A stretch of DNA of 64,000 nucleotides from positions 1,426,001 to 1,490,000 of the forward strand of contig JAMXDE010000015.1 in the NCBI GenBank assembly GCA_026770025.1, in the 5' to 3' direction. Position 1 is the first letter of the stretch. The number at the start of each line of letters is the position of its first letter. Source of the stretch: Craspedostauros australis (lineage: Eukaryota; Bacillariophyta; Bacillariophyceae; Mastogloiales; Achnanthaceae). Positions 61,901 to 64,000 of the stretch are shown here, piece after piece. The notes beneath the pieces were generated by a model. That model saw only the letters and a list, made by a program, of their open reading frames with translations. It was not told where the DNA came from and made no database searches. The position numbers and the translations under genes were made by a program.

Positions 61901-63999
61901 TCTTCTTCCGCCTTGAGCTTGCCTTGCAATTGAGCCTCTGCCTCCAGCTTCTTCAATATCTGTTCCTCCTCCTCCTTTACCTTGCGCTCCAGCTCGAGTT
62001 GTCGCTTCTGCTCTGCCTCGGCCGCTTGTCGCTTGGCCTCCTCCAAAACCGCGGCCGCAGCCACCGCCTTCTTTTGCGCGCTCTGCATCTCGGCTTGCCG
62101 CCGTTCTTCTCGCATTTCCTCCGCCAGCCTCTCCATTTCCGCGGTCTTTGCTTCGGCTTCCTTCTTCCTTGCTGCCTTTTCTACTTCGCGCTTTCGTGAC
62201 TCCTCGGCAAGTCGGGCTTCTTCCGCGGCTCTGGCTTCGGCCTCCCTTTGCTTCTCGATGCGCGTTTGGGCAAGGCGCTCCGTCTTCATGGCGACGCGAG
62301 CTGCCTCCGTCGCCTTCGCGCGTTCTCTTGCATCCTCAGTATTCTTGGCGAGCAGCTGCGCACGTTTCTCCCGCTCGGCCTTCTTCCTTTTCATCTCCCG
62401 GGCCTTCTCCACGAGCTTCTTGCGCTCTTCCCGCTGCCGTGCCTCGTCACGCTTGGTCTTGGCCGCTGCTTCCTTCTCTGCCTCCTGCCGTTTCCTTTCG
62501 GCCGCTGCCTTTTTCGTGCGTTCTTCTCGCTTGATGCGTTTCTCGGCAGCCTCCTGTCGGATCAGCATGAGTTTCTTCTCCTGCGCCGATGTCGGCGTAT
62601 CCAGCTTTGCGCTTCGTGTGGAGGAAGGACGGCTGTCTCCGCTGCCTGGGACTCGACGGGGAGACGAAGCACGCGCCGTTTGCGATTTCGTGGAATCTTG
62701 AGCGGGGTCACCACCAGCTGACATGTTCGTTTGAATTGGATCGGGCCTTGCCCTCGTCGATCCTAGTGGTGGGGCCATCGGCGACCTCGACCTGTCACGA
62801 TACGGGGACGAATCTGACGAACGCAGCGATTTCTCGAAGCTCAATGTGCGCGCTCGAGAACCCAAGCCATCCGCTTCGTATGGTGACAGCCTGGATTTGG
62901 TGGGACTCATGTACCTTGGTGGTGATGGCGATTGCGAAGGTTCAGCAGCCGACGACGACTGCTTGGTTGCATCGGTTTTTGGCTCACCGGAGGTTGGCTC
63001 CGTCTGTTTGGACGAGGACGGTTGCTCATCTTGGGGCTTGAGTTCCTCTGCGGGTGTCACTTTTGCCGATGGATCATCCTCATGAGGCTTCTCGCTGGAA
63101 ATGACATGGTCTTCATTCACAATTTCAGCGGGCACGGTTGCAGTCGACATTGCAGCGTCGATTGCAGGCTCCGTCGTGGCAGACGCCTTCGCAGAAGCGG
63201 TCTCGCTTTCAGTAGGCGAATGTTGTGCGGGTTCCTTGGTGTCTGTGGCACGCCGGAACTTGGGAACCGGTGGTTTGCGCTTGCTGCGCGCAGCTGGATC
63301 CGGTTGGGTAGGCGTGACCTTCTTGGGACGCTGTCCTGTGTGACGCGGCACAGGTGCTTTCCTTCGGTTGGCACCCATGGGGAGTCGCGACGAGGATGAT
63401 GCTGCCGTGCTTCGCTTGGCGTTGACGGAGCGTTTCTTGGGTGCAGTGACCTTCTTTCCGGGCGTGGACAAATCCAGCCGCTGTTTGACCTGCGTTAGAT
63501 GCCTGCGTCGGAATGGCTCGGCGTTTTCGGGACCGATGGAGGCTTCGCCGATGGCAGGTGAATCCATGCCGTTGACGGATGATGCCATGGGACTGTCGGA
63601 TACAGTCTTCGCGCGTGGGTGGCCTGTGGATTTGGACTTGATCTCGATGGGGACCGGACGAGGACTGCTGCTGTCGCCGCGTTGCTCACGAGATGCCGAT
63701 GATGGTGCAAATCGAGGGCGGATGATTCTGGAAGGAAAGGTGGAGCCGACGGATGGCATTGGCTGTCCGGACCTTGTCGGACTGGGCTGTCTGCCGGATT
63801 TGGATTTGATCTGCGACATCGTCGCCGTGGTCTTCTTCTTTTCCAGCTCCTGCCGACGCACGTGCACTTGCTCCTGATGAAACAGCCGTTCCTGCCTGGC
63901 GGCCTCCGCTGTATCGCGTTGCATGCGCTGCTTTTCCTCCGCGGAGGGCGATGCCACAATTCCCATTGCCTCTTGCACCGCAGCGTTGTCCGCACATGG
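58996..63999 (-). CDS. Giant charged coiled-coil protein, 5' end outside the window
   Basis: At least 1667 residues. The frame is still open at the right edge, so the start is missing. The N-terminal part is Ser/Pro/Lys-rich and disordered, with many basic SP-type sites. About 61640-62590 codes a ~315-residue run of alternating Lys/Arg and Glu (for example EAAEKRIKREERTKKAAAER, KKLEAEAQLQGKLKAEEEAK), a single long helix or coiled coil. The C-terminal third is acidic and holds three copies of a ~30-residue motif with consensus (F/Y)(V/I)PxxLxxFLxxAD: AFVPGALKGFLKAANQL, YIPESLRSFIEDADRVM and FVPDSMREFLAETDKTL. No known domain was recognised. The composition suggests a cytoskeletal or scaffold protein (inference). 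Single exon as far as visible. Confidence 0.85.
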   Translation of the reverse strand, partial: PCADNAAVQEAMGIVASPSAEEKQRMQRDTAEAARQERLFHQEQVHVRRQELEKKKTTATMSQIKSKSGRQPSPTRSGQPMPSVGSTFPSRIIRPRFAPSSASREQRGDSSSPRPVPIEIKSKSTGHPRAKTVSDSPMASSVNGMDSPAIGEASIGPENAEPFRRRHLTQVKQRLDLSTPGKKVTAPKKRSVNAKRSTAASSSSRLPMGANRRKAPVPRHTGQRPKKVTPTQPDPAARSKRKPPVPKFRRATDTKEPAQHSPTESETASAKASATTEPAIDAAMSTATVPAEIVNEDHVISSEKPHEDDPSAKVTPAEELKPQDEQPSSSKQTEPTSGEPKTDATKQSSSAAEPSQSPSPPRYMSPTKSRLSPYEADGLGSRARTLSFEKSLRSSDSSPYRDRSRSPMAPPLGSTRARPDPIQTNMSAGGDPAQDSTKSQTARASSPRRVPGSGDSRPSSTRSAKLDTPTSAQEKKLMLIRQEAAEKRIKREERTKKAAAERKRQEAEKEAAAKTKRDEARQREERKKLVEKAREMKRKKAEREKRAQLLAKNTEDARERAKATEAARVAMKTERLAQTRIEKQREAEARAAEEARLAEESRKREVEKAARKKEAEAKTAEMERLAEEMREERRQAEMQSAQKKAVAAAAVLEEAKRQAAEAEQKRQLELERKVKEEEEQILKKLEAEAQLQGKLKAEEEAKARAMKEEHERAKKEAERIKLEETAKMHAQVELRKMKEEHERQLREEQEATVEAEEKACRAAEDELSKLMQQEDIKMQADAILRSRGDGSGGDTTPQKPKSLDGILKKAENPPKVQAAPVPNIGNEESEVDDPTAGLDILQQELLNSATELENLVSFSIDDAALNKPTESKPAAPTVVITPPVSKPVDEIAEKSESKEKPFENSDVIPAAASAATSASNATAPTRATSSKVRASSGMSYAQVAAAPAPALASISAPAVDQHGGIKQQDVKSPESNAVTIESQSSQDLQDQPSTSEDVDEERRAAESAALARIKAQVEQATKRMAADEGNSDAIQLPSSESASSDKLHDLPLQQHLKNNLESLRRGGRRDQDEAEDFSVWSGSTRDIETYVSEDDAFVPGALKGFLKAANQLMSDKFDSVLCAGTEHEHTMREGRTFPIMPSYTDDSGIAAKTQDEQRQRSKGDEAAVAVATTKDQESPSQSDEHTGQVASNIKSHSTETELINNQGKGTPTTGKATSPKTEAGIEVVTSESAFAEEDADEGKDVIRHNVDSSDKTTAHDDEGENEDDDDYIPESLRSFIEDADRVMVDQIEDVMALTAKPDKSSFESEEYDAVMAPAIDELEATLAATLPTVEGLAHGGDGAKDKMDVDEDEPALVDERKAQPLDNAVSNQVAPPSEQDKNTSASPGDQPQSTLAEKARKVQQEASAKPRKRQPPCPEDFIGNVPSRSYSNGSKKQEMETTNAPAVANNATREAEQSENKQAGVADVEMNVELQPSSDSEDFVPDSMREFLAETDKTLQAGIDDLLKIADDDAAGKRVVRSEGSNNMVELGMGDEEPMKSPSTSYDEAEGGAPGTKLSVMSPVESSIEVTLSSDIQETQKLQKNAATEESIELSDIGISNVKTPKGSKGGAAGKKGDEGGKSNIFSFGAKPQTPRLRSAAPGFRMGRANRAQVAPSPVNESGKKDK

Positions 64000-64000
64000 A

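Noticed and set aside
1-64000. tRNA, rRNA or snRNA genes
   Set aside because: A visual scan for T-loop and anticodon-stem patterns found none. The only tRNA-related sequence is the Copia primer site.

Overview
The window looks like a gene-moderate, transposon-rich stretch of a diatom nuclear genome, probably a raphid pennate (inference). The signs are two proteins with the diatom-typical DVLLGRG (DUF6824-type) C-terminal domain behind a CRAL-TRIO-like region, a secreted PSxxPSxxPS-repeat protein, a CoDi-type Ty1/Copia element whose primer site matches a tRNA-Met anticodon loop, and short spliceosomal introns (101, 117 and 227 bp) with GT..AG ends. No rRNA, tRNA or CRISPR array was recognised.

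Layout. 0.7-1.8 kb: a SWEET-family sugar transporter (+). 2.5-6.6 kb: a tandem pair of CRAL-TRIO-like/DUF6824 genes (-). 9.4-15.5 kb: a ~6.1 kb element bounded by ~163-bp inverted repeats, carrying one long ORF for an unusual DDE-type transposase-like protein (-). 17.1-20.8 kb: a tandem pair of PLP-dependent D-cysteine desulfhydrase/ACC deaminase-like genes (-), one with an active-site Tyr replaced by Cys. 21.3-24.4 kb: a secreted Cys-rich, PS-repeat protein (-). 26.2-30.0 kb: an ankyrin-BTB gene (+) preceded by a collapsed relic of a second copy. 31.35-33.5 kb: a 2.16 kb unit with perfect 32-bp inverted ends and no gene. 34.7-36.6 kb: a long ankyrin-repeat gene (-). 37.4-41.3 kb: a unit with short inverted ends, two arrays of the same 20-bp repeat, and an old reverse-transcriptase-type RNase H fossil between them. 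42.0-43.9 kb: a TrmA/RumA-type uracil-5 methyltransferase (-).

44.45-57.69 kb is a nested insertion. A young Copia element (138-bp LTRs identical to each other, AAACC target duplication, gag and pol ORFs) landed 43 bp upstream of the start codon of a DJ-1/PfpI-family gene (57.7-58.6 kb). A 7.16 kb PIF/Harbinger-type DNA transposon then inserted into its 3' LTR. The Harbinger carries a spliced DDE transposase (-) and a second spliced gene (+). The original upstream DNA of the DJ-1 gene, shared with the divergent methyltransferase gene, now lies about 13 kb away. The window ends in a very long, highly charged coiled-coil protein (-) whose start lies beyond the right edge.

Host functions (sugar transport, sulfur amino-acid/PLP chemistry, RNA m5U methylation, DJ-1 stress protein, ankyrin/BTB adaptors) do not form one pathway. 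The common themes are local tandem duplication and repeated transposon insertion.
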